A stretch of DNA of 64,000 nt, taken from positions 1 to 64,000 of the forward strand of contig SPJN01000014.1 of NCBI GenBank assembly GCA_006844605.1, written 5' to 3'. Below, piece by piece: positions 20,288-29,686 of this stretch. This stretch comes from Hyphomicrobiales bacterium. GTDB lineage: Bacteria > Pseudomonadota > Alphaproteobacteria > SPJN01. The translations under genes and the position numbers were made by a program. The notes below the pieces were generated by a model. That model saw only the letters and a program-made list of their open reading frames with translations, ran no database searches and was not told where the DNA came from. Within the stretch, counting starts at the first letter, position 1. Each line of letters begins with the position of its first letter.

Positions 20288-21478
20288 ATGAAAGTTCTGA
20301 TTAGCGGCGGCGGCATTGGCGGGCTTACAACGGCTCTGTGCTGCCTTCACCACGGTCACGACGTCACCTTGTTTGAACAAGCCCAAACAATCGGCGAGGT
20401 TGGCGCGGGCCTGCAAATCCCCCCCAATGCCATGCGGATATTTGAACGGCTTGGCGTGGCCGACCGCATCGCAGCAACTGCCTTTGCGCCTGAGGCGATT
20501 GAAACCCGCATGGGCGAAAGCGGCACAACGCTGTTCACCATTCCATTGGCCGCTATGGCGGTTAGCCGCTGGGGCGCGCCATACCTGCATAGCCATCGGG
20601 CTGATTATATTGCGGCGTTGTTGGATGCGGTTACCGCCCAAGGAACCGGTATTGTGCAGTTGGGATCGACTGTTTCAGATTTCCGCCAAGATGACGACGG
20701 CGTGACGGCGCTGCTGGCAGATGGGCGCGACGTACAAGGCGATGTGTTGATCGGTGCTGATGGTATTCATTCAGCCCTACGTGATCAGTTATTGGGGCCG
20801 GATCAGCCGCGGTTTACCGGGAACGTCGCGTGGCGTGCCGTGGTGCCGATTGATCGCTTGGGTGGCGATGCGCCGGCACCGACGGCCTGTGCGTGGATGG
20901 GGCGTGGGCGTCACGCCGTAACTTATCGATTGCGGCAGGGGAGACTTGCCAATTTTGTCGGTGTGGTTGAGCGGACGGACTGGCAAGTTGAATCATGGAC
21001 CGAGCAGGCTGACAAGCAAGAGGCGTTGCTCGATTTTGCCGGATGGCACCCGACCATCACGCGGATTTTGCAGGAAACCGACGGGTTGTTCCGCTGGGCC
21101 TTGTTTGACCGCCCCCCCTTATCCCATTGGACTGAAGGGCGCGTTGCCTTGTTGGGCGATGCGGCCCATCCGATGTTGCCGTTTTTGGCCCAAGGGGCCG
21201 CAATGGCTGTTGAGGATGCCTGGGCACTGGCGGCGGAGCTTTCGCGCCCCGGCCAAACCGTATCTGATGCGCTGAAAGCCTATGAGGCACGACGGCTGCC
21301 CCGCACTGCCAAAGTGCAGGCGCGGTCACGCAATAATGCGAAGACATTTCACAAACGCAGCGCAATGGCGCGCTTGGCAACTTATGGGCCGATGTGGCTT
21401 GGCGGGCGGCTCGCGCCGTCAATTGTGCATCAGCGTATGGACTGGCTGTACGGCTATGACGAGATTGCCATTCCATAG
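20288..21478 (+). CDS. FAD-dependent aromatic-ring-type monooxygenase (salicylate hydroxylase-like)
   Basis: MKVLISGGGIGGLTTALCC; GDVLIGADGIHSALRDQLLG; VALLGDAAHPMLPFLAQGAAMAVEDA. Confidence 0.9.
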   Translation: MKVLISGGGIGGLTTALCCLHHGHDVTLFEQAQTIGEVGAGLQIPPNAMRIFERLGVADRIAATAFAPEAIETRMGESGTTLFTIPLAAMAVSRWGAPYLHSHRADYIAALLDAVTAQGTGIVQLGSTVSDFRQDDDGVTALLADGRDVQGDVLIGADGIHSALRDQLLGPDQPRFTGNVAWRAVVPIDRLGGDAPAPTACAWMGRGRHAVTYRLRQGRLANFVGVVERTDWQVESWTEQADKQEALLDFAGWHPTITRILQETDGLFRWALFDRPPLSHWTEGRVALLGDAAHPMLPFLAQGAAMAVEDAWALAAELSRPGQTVSDALKAYEARRLPRTAKVQARSRNNAKTFHKRSAMARLATYGPMWLGGRLAPSIVHQRMDWLYGYDEIAIP

Positions 21479-21573
21479 GGCGGCGTGGTTTTCAGCGTGC
21501 AAAGACGCTCGCCAAACATTGCCGATTGACGCTATAAAGGCGCATTGAAATTCTGAGATAAAGGATCAAACCC

Positions 21574-22392
21574 ATGACGGATCGTGTTTCCATTACAGTT
21601 AAAGACCATATTGCCGACGTGAAATTGGTGCGGACGGACAAAATGAATGCGCTTGACGCCAAGATGTTCGATGCGCTGGCCGATGCTGGCGCGGAAGTTG
21701 CGGCCAATCCTGATGTGCGGTGTGTTGTGCTGTCAGGTGAAGGGCGTGCCTTTTGTGCCGGTCTTGATGTGTCATCAATGGGGCAGTCAGGCGGGTCAGG
21801 TTCAGTTGGGGGGAATGACGCCCCCGATGAGGGGCTTGGTCGGCTGGAACGCCGGGTACATGGGGATGCCAACCATCCGCAGCAGGCCGCATGGGTGTGG
21901 CGTGATATGCCCAAGCCGGTGATCGCAGCGGTGCATGGCGTTGCATTCGGTGGTGGCTTTCAGGTTGCGTTGGGTGCGGATATTCGCATTGTTGCGCCGG
22001 GCACCCGCTTTTCCGTGATGGAAATGAAATGGGGTCTGGTTCCCGATATGGCTGGCATGGCCCTGTTGCGCAGTTTGGTGCGTGATGATGTGGCGCGTGA
22101 ATTGACCTATACAGCTCGCATTTTTGACGCTGATGAGGCTAAGGAATTGGGCCTGGTCACGAAGCTGTCGGAAACGCCCTATGATGATGCGATGGAAATG
22201 GCGGCATATATTGCCGGGCGTAATCCTGATGCGATTACTGCTGCCAAGCGGTTGTTGAACAACGCGCATGATTTGACGGCTGCAGAAGTGCTGTTGGAAG
22301 AATCACGCGAACAGGACAAAATAATCGGGTCAGCGAACCAGATGGAAGCTGTGATGGCGGAGCTTGAAAAGCGGCCGGCGAAATTCGGCTAA
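21574..22392 (+). CDS. Crotonase/enoyl-CoA hydratase family protein
   Basis: FCAGLDVSSM; VAFGGGFQVALGADIRIVAPGTRFSVMEMKWGLVPDM. Confidence 0.9.
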   Translation: MTDRVSITVKDHIADVKLVRTDKMNALDAKMFDALADAGAEVAANPDVRCVVLSGEGRAFCAGLDVSSMGQSGGSGSVGGNDAPDEGLGRLERRVHGDANHPQQAAWVWRDMPKPVIAAVHGVAFGGGFQVALGADIRIVAPGTRFSVMEMKWGLVPDMAGMALLRSLVRDDVARELTYTARIFDADEAKELGLVTKLSETPYDDAMEMAAYIAGRNPDAITAAKRLLNNAHDLTAAEVLLEESREQDKIIGSANQMEAVMAELEKRPAKFG

Positions 22393-22541
22393 CCCCTTCG
22401 GGCGGTTGATGTTTTCATCGCAGGCCGCCTAGTTTTGCCAAATTTGCAAAATCTTGCAGGTGAAAGAGATAGCCTTTCGCCTGTATGGTGCCCCTGTTGA
22501 CGCTGGTTGCGACAGTTTTCGCGAACTTTGGGGGCATTGTG

Positions 22542-23375
22542 ATGCCAGAAATTGAAACGAAAAATGAATGGGCACGCGGCCTTAAAGGCGTGAACCTGTT
22601 TCACAACAGCATGTCCAATTGCTCCCAGCGCACCCGTGTGGCGCTGGAAGAAAAAGAGGTCAGCTGGACCAGCCATCACCTTGATATCGCCAAGGATGAG
22701 CACGCCACAGACGCGTATCAGAGCATCAATCCCAATGGGGTCGTGCCGACACTGGTTCATGATGGGCGGACGATTATTGAATCCATCGATATCATCTCAT
22801 ATGTCGATGAAATTGGTCACGGCCCATCCCTAGTGCCAGACACTGATGATCTGCGCGCTGAGCTTGATGCCCAGTTAACAACCGCAGGTGATACGCAGGG
22901 CGCGATAAAGGTGTTGAGCCATGAATTCCTGTTCAAGCCTGTTCGTAAAATGAATGACAAGCAGCTGGCCGCATTACGCGCCACGCACGGTAACCGCGAT
23001 TTAATTGCGTTCCACGAAGAGTTTTCAAAAGGTTTTTCCGACGAACGGCTTGCTAGTGTTGTAAAGGAATTTGCGGATGCTTTCGACCGGTTGGAAGGCT
23101 TGTTGCAATCGCATGGCGGGCCTTGGCTATTGGGCACCCAATTCACGCTGGTTGATATAGCGTGGATTGTGAATGTGCATCGATTGGACTTGATGCGTTT
23201 TGATTTCCGCCACTGGCCTGCGTTGAAGGCGTGGCTTGGCCGGATGCAGCAACGCCCTTCCTATAAAAATGGCCTGGAGAAGTGGGAGCCGAAAGGCATC
23301 TTGCGCTTCTTTGGTCTGTATTCACGATTGCGCAGCCTGTTTGGCGGCGGCGTGAACGCCTATATCAGAAAGTAG
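22542..23375 (+). CDS. Glutathione S-transferase family protein
   Basis: N-terminal thioredoxin-like GST fold NLFHNSMSNCSQRTRVALEEKEVSWTSHHLD...NPNGVVPTLVHDGRTIIESIDIISYVDE. Confidence 0.85.
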   Translation: MPEIETKNEWARGLKGVNLFHNSMSNCSQRTRVALEEKEVSWTSHHLDIAKDEHATDAYQSINPNGVVPTLVHDGRTIIESIDIISYVDEIGHGPSLVPDTDDLRAELDAQLTTAGDTQGAIKVLSHEFLFKPVRKMNDKQLAALRATHGNRDLIAFHEEFSKGFSDERLASVVKEFADAFDRLEGLLQSHGGPWLLGTQFTLVDIAWIVNVHRLDLMRFDFRHWPALKAWLGRMQQRPSYKNGLEKWEPKGILRFFGLYSRLRSLFGGGVNAYIRK

Positions 23376-23381
23376 TCCGCC

Positions 23382-24212
23382 ATGTCAGAGTTCCCACCCA
23401 TCACACTTTACAGCTATGCGATGAGCCCCTATGCAGCCAAGCTGCATGGTGTGTTGTTGTACAAACAGGTGCCGTTCACGGTGCGCTATATCAACCCGTT
23501 GCGTGCCAAAAAGGAACTGCCGATTGGCCATCAGGTGCCAGCACTGACCATTGGTGACGAGGCGCGCAATGATTCCACGCCTTGCGGTCTGTGGTTGGAG
23601 GAGACGTTTCCTGACCAGCCACGCCTACTGCCTGACGATCCTGCCTTGCGCGAAAAGTTGATGGCGATCGATACATGGGTGTCAGACAGTTTGATCCCGG
23701 CATCGTTTCGCACCTATCCCGGCGAAGGCGTGAACCGTTGGATTAATGGCTGGAAACTGTCTCACGTAATGGGGGCAACAGCGCATAGTGGCCTGCCTTG
23801 GATATTAAAGTGGTTGTGGCCGACTGTTGTGACGCGTGTCCCCTTTGTCCGGCATATGTTCGCAATGGCAGAGGCTGATGGCCTGTCGATTGAAGACGCC
23901 AAATTCAAACTTTATGACGAGTTTATCGCCCATCTTGATGGTGGGCCGTTTTTGGCCGGGCAAGATAAACCGCATCTGCCAGACTTTTCATGTTACCCGC
24001 AATTTGCTTTGTTTTGGATGTTGGGGTTTCGCGGAGCCGACGATATTTTGCAGCGCCCTGAATTGATGGCATGGCTGGAACGTATGCGCCCCTATGTTGA
24101 TCTTGATCCTGCAATTACACCACACCATGTGCGCGTGAATGATATGCCGATGAGCGATGGTGCGTTCGATTCACCTACGCGGCCCCTGTTCCGGTCGCAA
24201 ATGTCCCGCTAG
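23382..24212 (+). CDS. Glutathione S-transferase family protein
   Basis: ITLYSYAMSPYAAKLHGVLLYKQVPFTVRYINP...VPALTIGDEARNDSTPCGLWLEETFPD; second GST in tandem, 6 nt after the first. Confidence 0.75.
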   Translation: MSEFPPITLYSYAMSPYAAKLHGVLLYKQVPFTVRYINPLRAKKELPIGHQVPALTIGDEARNDSTPCGLWLEETFPDQPRLLPDDPALREKLMAIDTWVSDSLIPASFRTYPGEGVNRWINGWKLSHVMGATAHSGLPWILKWLWPTVVTRVPFVRHMFAMAEADGLSIEDAKFKLYDEFIAHLDGGPFLAGQDKPHLPDFSCYPQFALFWMLGFRGADDILQRPELMAWLERMRPYVDLDPAITPHHVRVNDMPMSDGAFDSPTRPLFRSQMSR

Positions 24213-24478
24213 TCCTGCGCACTTTCAGCCGACAATAGTGCCGCGATGTGGTCGGGGTTAAAGCGGGATTGTTGTTGAATACCCAACAGGTTGGTGGCGT
24301 TGGGATGCAGCGAGGTTAGATCCAGCGGCCTGTCCCTTTCTGAAGGGGGGGCGAGGTGGACCGTTTCAACCAGCCCGCCTTGGGCGTTGGTTTCCGAATT
24401 GTGGTCAGCGGCTTGGGCAATAGAAATACTAAGCAACCCAAAGCCAATGGCGCAAAATAGGTGTCGTCGTGTGATCAT
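24209..24478 (-). CDS. Small hypothetical secreted protein (89 aa)
   Basis: Signal peptide-like N-terminus (RHLFCAIGFGLLSISIAQAA); no family recognised. Confidence 0.45.
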   Translation of the reverse strand: MITRRHLFCAIGFGLLSISIAQAADHNSETNAQGGLVETVHLAPPSERDRPLDLTSLHPNATNLLGIQQQSRFNPDHIAALLSAESAQD

Positions 24479-24555
24479 GGTCCTGCTTCCACAATTGTGG
24501 GGAAGCCCATTAGATCAATTGCGCCATAATATTCGGTTAATGGCCAGTAACGAAA

Positions 24556-24582
24556 ACGGGCCCCCAAATCCTGGGAGCCCGT
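24556..24582 (-). terminator. Rho-independent terminator downstream of OmpA-family gene
   Basis: Minus strand ACGGGCTCCCA-ggatt-TGGGGGCCCGT followed by TTTTcg. Confidence 0.75.
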
Positions 24583-24607
24583 CAGTCATTTATAATCTGT
24601 AACTGGC

Positions 24608-25558
24608 TTAGTCGAAATAGACCGAAATCGTGGCACGGCGGTTCGCCTGTTCACGCACTTCATTGCCGGTCTGCCGTTGCAGGTTGGTTTCCCCATAAGC
24701 CTGCGCCTTCACAAGCACAGCAGGAACGCCGAGTTGACGCAAACGATCAACAACGACCTGTGCCCGACGTTCGGACAAGACGTCATTGTAATCGGCTGTG
24801 CCCATTGTATCGGCATAGCCGCCGACGCGGACGTCTGTTGTGCCGTAATCGACAGCGAACTGGGCGGCCTCACGAATGGTTTCCTCTTCACGCGGCAACA
24901 AGGTTGCACTGTCGAAGGGGAAATAGACGATGAAGGTTTCAGGCTTGGTTTCTTCAACCGGCTCAGCCTGTTCATAAACGATGGTTTTCACAGGGGGACG
25001 GATCTTGACCCGTGACATGGCGTCTTCGAACTGTGCCCTACAGGCTGCGGCTTCTTTTGACTGCAAGTCTTCTTCTGATTCCTGAACCCAGCAATCAAAG
25101 GCGACCTGTGCCTCACCGGACGGTGCGCCGGTATAGAACACGGACCCGGCCAACAAGACTTCTGTCAAACGGCCATAGCCGTTTTTCAGATCGCCCATAT
25201 GTTTGTCCCTGATCATCCAGTTTGTTGGATCATAGGGCATGGGCGGCAAGGCGGCGGCGCTTGCTGAGCGTGACTTGGCAGCGAAGGCATCGCCATCGCC
25301 ATAATCAGATTCGTCATACTCACCGCGAGATAGGCGGGCATAGCCTTTCGTCAGCTCTGCGCGATAGGCTTCAAACTCACCCAAGGCTGCGCTGTCACGA
25401 TCGGATAGATTGACATTCAGCGTCGCGCCCACGGGGGTCGCGGCACTGGGGTCATAAATCGCATCAACACGGCTATCGGTTGAACAAGCTGCAATTGCCA
25501 AGGTGGCAAGGCCTACAACCAGGCCCCGTTGCAGTGAAAATCGTACTGTATTCATCAT
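24608..25558 (-). CDS. OmpA-family lipoprotein
   Basis: Lipobox-like LATLAIAACS; OmpA C-domain (VYFPFDSATLLPREEETIREAAQF...VGGYADTMGTADYNDVLSERRAQVVVDRL). Confidence 0.88.
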   Translation of the reverse strand: MMNTVRFSLQRGLVVGLATLAIAACSTDSRVDAIYDPSAATPVGATLNVNLSDRDSAALGEFEAYRAELTKGYARLSRGEYDESDYGDGDAFAAKSRSASAAALPPMPYDPTNWMIRDKHMGDLKNGYGRLTEVLLAGSVFYTGAPSGEAQVAFDCWVQESEEDLQSKEAAACRAQFEDAMSRVKIRPPVKTIVYEQAEPVEETKPETFIVYFPFDSATLLPREEETIREAAQFAVDYGTTDVRVGGYADTMGTADYNDVLSERRAQVVVDRLRQLGVPAVLVKAQAYGETNLQRQTGNEVREQANRRATISVYFD

Positions 25559-25584
25559 GATGATCTTCCTACTTTAGGTACTGA

Positions 25585-26640
25585 TTAAAGGCCAAGCGGA
25601 CCGGTGATGGCACCGGGCAGCGGATTCGGGGTCGCGCCGTCAAGCAAACGATTAAGCAGGGCATCGTCAACCGGACACAACACAGCGTCATCAAGCGGGG
25701 TGAATGACGAGCCTGGAATGACGCCGCCAACCGGGGTGGCGTCAATGATGTCAATCAGGATGCCACAATCATCGCCAATCCGACGCACAATACGGCCAGC
25801 ACGGATCAACCGTTCCGAACTGCGGATAACGCCTGCCATTTGGTTCGCGTTGTTGTCGCCGCGATCACTGCCGCGCAGGCTTTTCCAGCGGCTGCCGATT
25901 TCCCAACGCAGACCCAGCTGCGCAGTGAAGTCCATTTCATTGCCGCCACGTGCTAGGGCAAACAATGAAAGGTCTGTACGGCCAAGGCCAAGTTCCGCAA
26001 TCCCTTCGGCCTGCACTTCAGGGCTGAATTCAAATGTTGTGATAACAGCATTGCCCTGCGTGTCGGTCGTAATGAATGTTTCGTCATATTCATGGCTGTT
26101 GCCGTATACGGAAACGCCAAGTTTAAAGTTGTCGCCCAAATAGGCATTTACACCAATTTCGGCATAGACGCCGCCATCGGTGACATCGTCATATTCATAA
26201 CCGATTTCACCAAGCAGGGTGACAGACCCAAGGTAGCGCTGACCACCAAACCCGACGCGGGCGATGTCTACGACATCTTCAACAGACAGGTAGGATGCTT
26301 TCAATCCGATCATGCCCAAATTGGGAGAGCGCCAGAAACCCTGTATCCCACCGCCATACAGGCCGGAGTCATCACCATCAACGCTTTGATCAAACGGTTC
26401 TTCTTCTGTCAGAAAGCCGCCCATAATATCGGCCTGAAAACCGAACTGGTCACCAATAGGCGCGCCTAGGACAAGCCCGCCTGTGTATAGCGTGTCTTCG
26501 CCAAGAAAACCTGCGGATGCTTCTGCCTCAACATGGGTTGAGGAAACAGCAGGCATTTCCGCTGCGGCTTGGCCTGCAAAACTTGCCAAAAGCAAGCCAA
26601 GGCCAAGATGAGTTAATCTTTGAGTCAATGGTCTCTCCAT
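25585..26640 (-). CDS. Hypothetical outer-membrane beta-barrel protein
   Basis: Signal peptide ending AGQAAAE; Gly/aromatic-rich alternating strands; no specific family recognised. Confidence 0.55.
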   Translation of the reverse strand: MERPLTQRLTHLGLGLLLASFAGQAAAEMPAVSSTHVEAEASAGFLGEDTLYTGGLVLGAPIGDQFGFQADIMGGFLTEEEPFDQSVDGDDSGLYGGGIQGFWRSPNLGMIGLKASYLSVEDVVDIARVGFGGQRYLGSVTLLGEIGYEYDDVTDGGVYAEIGVNAYLGDNFKLGVSVYGNSHEYDETFITTDTQGNAVITTFEFSPEVQAEGIAELGLGRTDLSLFALARGGNEMDFTAQLGLRWEIGSRWKSLRGSDRGDNNANQMAGVIRSSERLIRAGRIVRRIGDDCGILIDIIDATPVGGVIPGSSFTPLDDAVLCPVDDALLNRLLDGATPNPLPGAITGPLGL

Positions 26641-26874
26641 CCCCTGATGCCGTATATGCGGCAGTTACATGGTGGCAAATGTTTCCCCCCAAGAAACATA
26701 CCAATATTGTGGGTAACTTACGCTATTCCCAAGCGCAATGAAAACGCGTGTAATTTTCTACATTTGGCGGCAAGGGAAGTGCTGAAACCACACAGATATT
26801 GCCAGAAACGGCACACTATGCCTAAAAATTAGGCGATATTCAATTTTGAGGATGGTGTTGCGCACGCAGCACAA

Positions 26875-27978
26875 TCAGAACGCGCTTGCGGCTGTCAGCT
26901 TGTCCATCATTGCTGAAACCCGGTCAGATAGAGCGGGCGATAGGCCATCCAGCGGGGCATAGGGCGTTGGTGCCCGAAAGCGATCCTTGGCCTCTAGCAG
27001 GCGCGCAGCGGGCTCGCCAATCGCCTCAGCGATCTTGGGTAAATTGTCTGCCGGGGCCGCGCAAAGCGCATCATAGGAAAACAGTGACACTTGTGGGCCG
27101 GCTTGTTTTAGAATGTCTTCAAATGCCGCCAGCCAATATGTTGCCCAGAAATCAGGTGCGATACGATCCAGCTTGTCGGCGCTATCGATCCAGCCATTGA
27201 AGTCGATGGGGCGCAGGGCCTTGCCGAACTCCAAATGGCCAATGGTTTCCATATAGCGCAGGCCGAATTTGTTCGTCTCATGCTCTTCCAAAAAACGGCT
27301 ATGCTGGCGCATAAGTGATCCCAGATGCGCCATAGGATCACGATAAGGGATCATGATGCGCGCATCGGGGAAATTCTTGGTCAGCCAAGAAATGCGGGCA
27401 ATATTGGCATTGTTCTTTGAGACATAGCGATTGATCTGCTGATTGTCCTGCCGCTTGCGGCCCAATGCGATCATTTTCCGCATATGCTGCCGCAGGAAAG
27501 CAGGAAATTCGTTGAATTCGTCCTTTTCACTTTCTTGCCAGACAGTCACGCGATCTTTCTTGAAATGAGGTTTCCAAAAGGCGCGCCATAACACTTCTTC
27601 AAATGCCTCAACGCTGTCATAGGACACCATCATGCCATCGCCGTGGGCGCGTTCCTGTTCTGTCGCGTCTTTGCGAAAACTTTTGGATATCCGGTCCCAG
27701 GTCAGGGGGGCCAATATAAAGGGCAGATCACGATAGGTATGGCTGACAAAGTTTGGTAGATCAGCAATCACTTCCAGCAACAGCGTCGTGCCAGCGCGTG
27801 GCAGTGACGTAATAAAGACCGGCGCGTCACCGGTAATATCCTGATTTTCTTGATCGAATTTCTTGTCTTCGCTGCCGGACAATGACTTTTGCATGTCCAG
27901 CTGGCCCATCGCCAGATTGTGGACAAGCCGATCTAGCCAGGAATAGTTGGCTTCAAAGCCGGTCACAGGCGTCTCCAC
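26875..27978 (-). CDS. Sulfotransferase family protein
   Basis: 5'-PSB loop FITSLPRAGTTLLLEVIADL and 3'-PB-like ARIMIPYRDPMAHLGSLMRQHSRF. Confidence 0.87.
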   Translation of the reverse strand: METPVTGFEANYSWLDRLVHNLAMGQLDMQKSLSGSEDKKFDQENQDITGDAPVFITSLPRAGTTLLLEVIADLPNFVSHTYRDLPFILAPLTWDRISKSFRKDATEQERAHGDGMMVSYDSVEAFEEVLWRAFWKPHFKKDRVTVWQESEKDEFNEFPAFLRQHMRKMIALGRKRQDNQQINRYVSKNNANIARISWLTKNFPDARIMIPYRDPMAHLGSLMRQHSRFLEEHETNKFGLRYMETIGHLEFGKALRPIDFNGWIDSADKLDRIAPDFWATYWLAAFEDILKQAGPQVSLFSYDALCAAPADNLPKIAEAIGEPAARLLEAKDRFRAPTPYAPLDGLSPALSDRVSAMMDKLTAASAF

Positions 27979-28352
27979 ACAAAGGCGATAATCATGACCA
28001 GCACCGACAGGCCGACAATCGCCTGCCAGGTCAGCAAAAAGTCTGTTACAGCCGCGCTGGTCGCCAATCCGATTAATTCACCCGCCCAGATAACGGCAAA
28101 TGTGCCGATCAGGACAATCGCAGCGCGAATTGTGATTTGCAGGAATGATCCCAAAAGCCCGATCGAGGCCTTTTGAACGGCGACCTCTTTCGCGTCATCG
28201 GACATGGTTTTGTTACGCATCACCTGTCCAGCTTCGCGCGCCATTGTGATGGCATCCTGCGCGACTTTGATTAGGCCAGAATAGCGAAAACAGACGACAA
28301 AAACGCCCGTCGCCACAAGGCTGATGGCAATAATGGTGGGGTCAAAGGCCAT
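27963..28352 (-). CDS. Small integral membrane protein
   Basis: Three hydrophobic segments; stop overlaps the sulfotransferase start by 16 nt. Confidence 0.65.
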   Translation of the reverse strand: MAFDPTIIAISLVATGVFVVCFRYSGLIKVAQDAITMAREAGQVMRNKTMSDDAKEVAVQKASIGLLGSFLQITIRAAIVLIGTFAVIWAGELIGLATSAAVTDFLLTWQAIVGLSVLVMIIAFVWRRL

Positions 28353-28363
28353 GATGTGGTCCC

Positions 28364-28624
28364 TTAGGCTGCGTTATTATCCTGTTCGGCAGTGTCATTG
28401 GTCGCTGTATCATTTTCGGCCTTACGCCGTTTGATCATGCGTTTGACCGGATACCAAACAAACCCAACAATTGCCAAAAGAACAGCGCCGATCAGCGCCA
28501 AAAGCGAGCCGATTGCAGAAATACCGGCACCGGGGCCGACATAGGCCAATGCCTCAACCGCAACAAGTGCGGTCGCAAATAGGGTCGTGCAAAAAATTGC
28601 CAAATGTTTCATGGGCTTACTCAT
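28364..28624 (-). CDS. Small integral membrane protein
   Basis: MSKPMKHLAIFCTTLF... followed by GPGAGISAIGSLLALIGAVLLAIVGFVWYPVKRMIKRRK; 11 nt upstream of next gene. Confidence 0.65.
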   Translation of the reverse strand: MSKPMKHLAIFCTTLFATALVAVEALAYVGPGAGISAIGSLLALIGAVLLAIVGFVWYPVKRMIKRRKAENDTATNDTAEQDNNAA

Positions 28625-28703
28625 CCTAGGTCTACGCTGCCACAACGATTAGATATCAGTTATGGCAGGAAATTGGGCTTTGGACAATGTGATTTACTGC
28701 ACA

Positions 28704-29684
28704 TTAGTGACCGGATTGTGCCGCAATATCGGCGTCGGTTTCCGCAAAACAGGCCAAGTCTACGATGGTCAGCAAGGCTTCCAGATCATTGATGATGGCT
28801 TTCATCGTATCTTCCACTGTGCGGTCGTCATCTAGGATTGCGTCATCAATCCAGTCGCTGCGCCGTCCCATTTTGATGCGGACAAAATCCGGGCCGAACT
28901 GCGCCGCAAGGCCGAAGCGATTTGTGTACGCTTCAAGCGCTGTCCATGCATCCATCAGGCGCGGGGTCATTAAGGTGCGCCCTTCAATTTGATCATGGCC
29001 ATAGAAATTGAAGCTCTTTTCAAAGGCGGGACTTTCTAGCCTGATCCGTTCCCCCTTTTTGCCCTGTGATAGCAGGTCAGGGAACTCCCAATCTAGCGCC
29101 TGCCTGGTCAGCGCATAGTCGCCCGTTAGGCCAGTTGCATGGCGCGCTTCGATAATGATGCCTTCGAATACGGTGGACCCAGACCCATTGTCATCGTGCT
29201 TGGCGGTTGCTTCAACGAAAACAAGTGCGGTCCCGCGATAATGGCCGACAATGACATCATCGATTATCAGCGAATCATGGCACGGCAATATCGGTTCGAT
29301 ATTATCCCGCACGATTGCCTCATATTTATTACTGACGCCAACGGCAAACTCACCATAGTGATTTAGAATGGCGGGTAAGATTGTTTCTTTGACTTGCAGG
29401 CCAAATTTTTTCAGGTATTGGCGACGCAGTTCGAAGCCTGCCGCTACAATAATGCCGACAAAGGAAAAAAGAGGTATCGAGGAGCCGGGTTCTTTTCGCC
29501 ATAGTTCAAGCAGGAACAGTGCTACGATGGCGGCAACTGTGAATGACCATTTTAATCGGCTGTTGGCAGCCTGTTGTATTGCCTCACGCTGGGCGGTCAA
29601 ATCTTCAAACGCGGATTTCAGTGGCCCCCTATAGAACCGATCAAACGCGTCAGCCTGCGTCAGTGAACTTGGCTTCGCACTCAT
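28704..29684 (-). CDS. DUF3137 domain-containing protein
   Basis: Two TM helices then IIDDVIVGHYRGTALVFVEATAKH...VFEGIIIEARH pattern. Confidence 0.7.
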   Translation of the reverse strand: MSAKPSSLTQADAFDRFYRGPLKSAFEDLTAQREAIQQAANSRLKWSFTVAAIVALFLLELWRKEPGSSIPLFSFVGIIVAAGFELRRQYLKKFGLQVKETILPAILNHYGEFAVGVSNKYEAIVRDNIEPILPCHDSLIIDDVIVGHYRGTALVFVEATAKHDDNGSGSTVFEGIIIEARHATGLTGDYALTRQALDWEFPDLLSQGKKGERIRLESPAFEKSFNFYGHDQIEGRTLMTPRLMDAWTALEAYTNRFGLAAQFGPDFVRIKMGRRSDWIDDAILDDDRTVEDTMKAIINDLEALLTIVDLACFAETDADIAAQSGH

Positions 29685-29686
29685 GC

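Noticed and set aside
26840-26860. GCCTAATTTTTAGGC-type short hairpin downstream of the sulfotransferase
   Set aside because: Short AT-rich stem without a downstream U-tract; terminator function unsupported.
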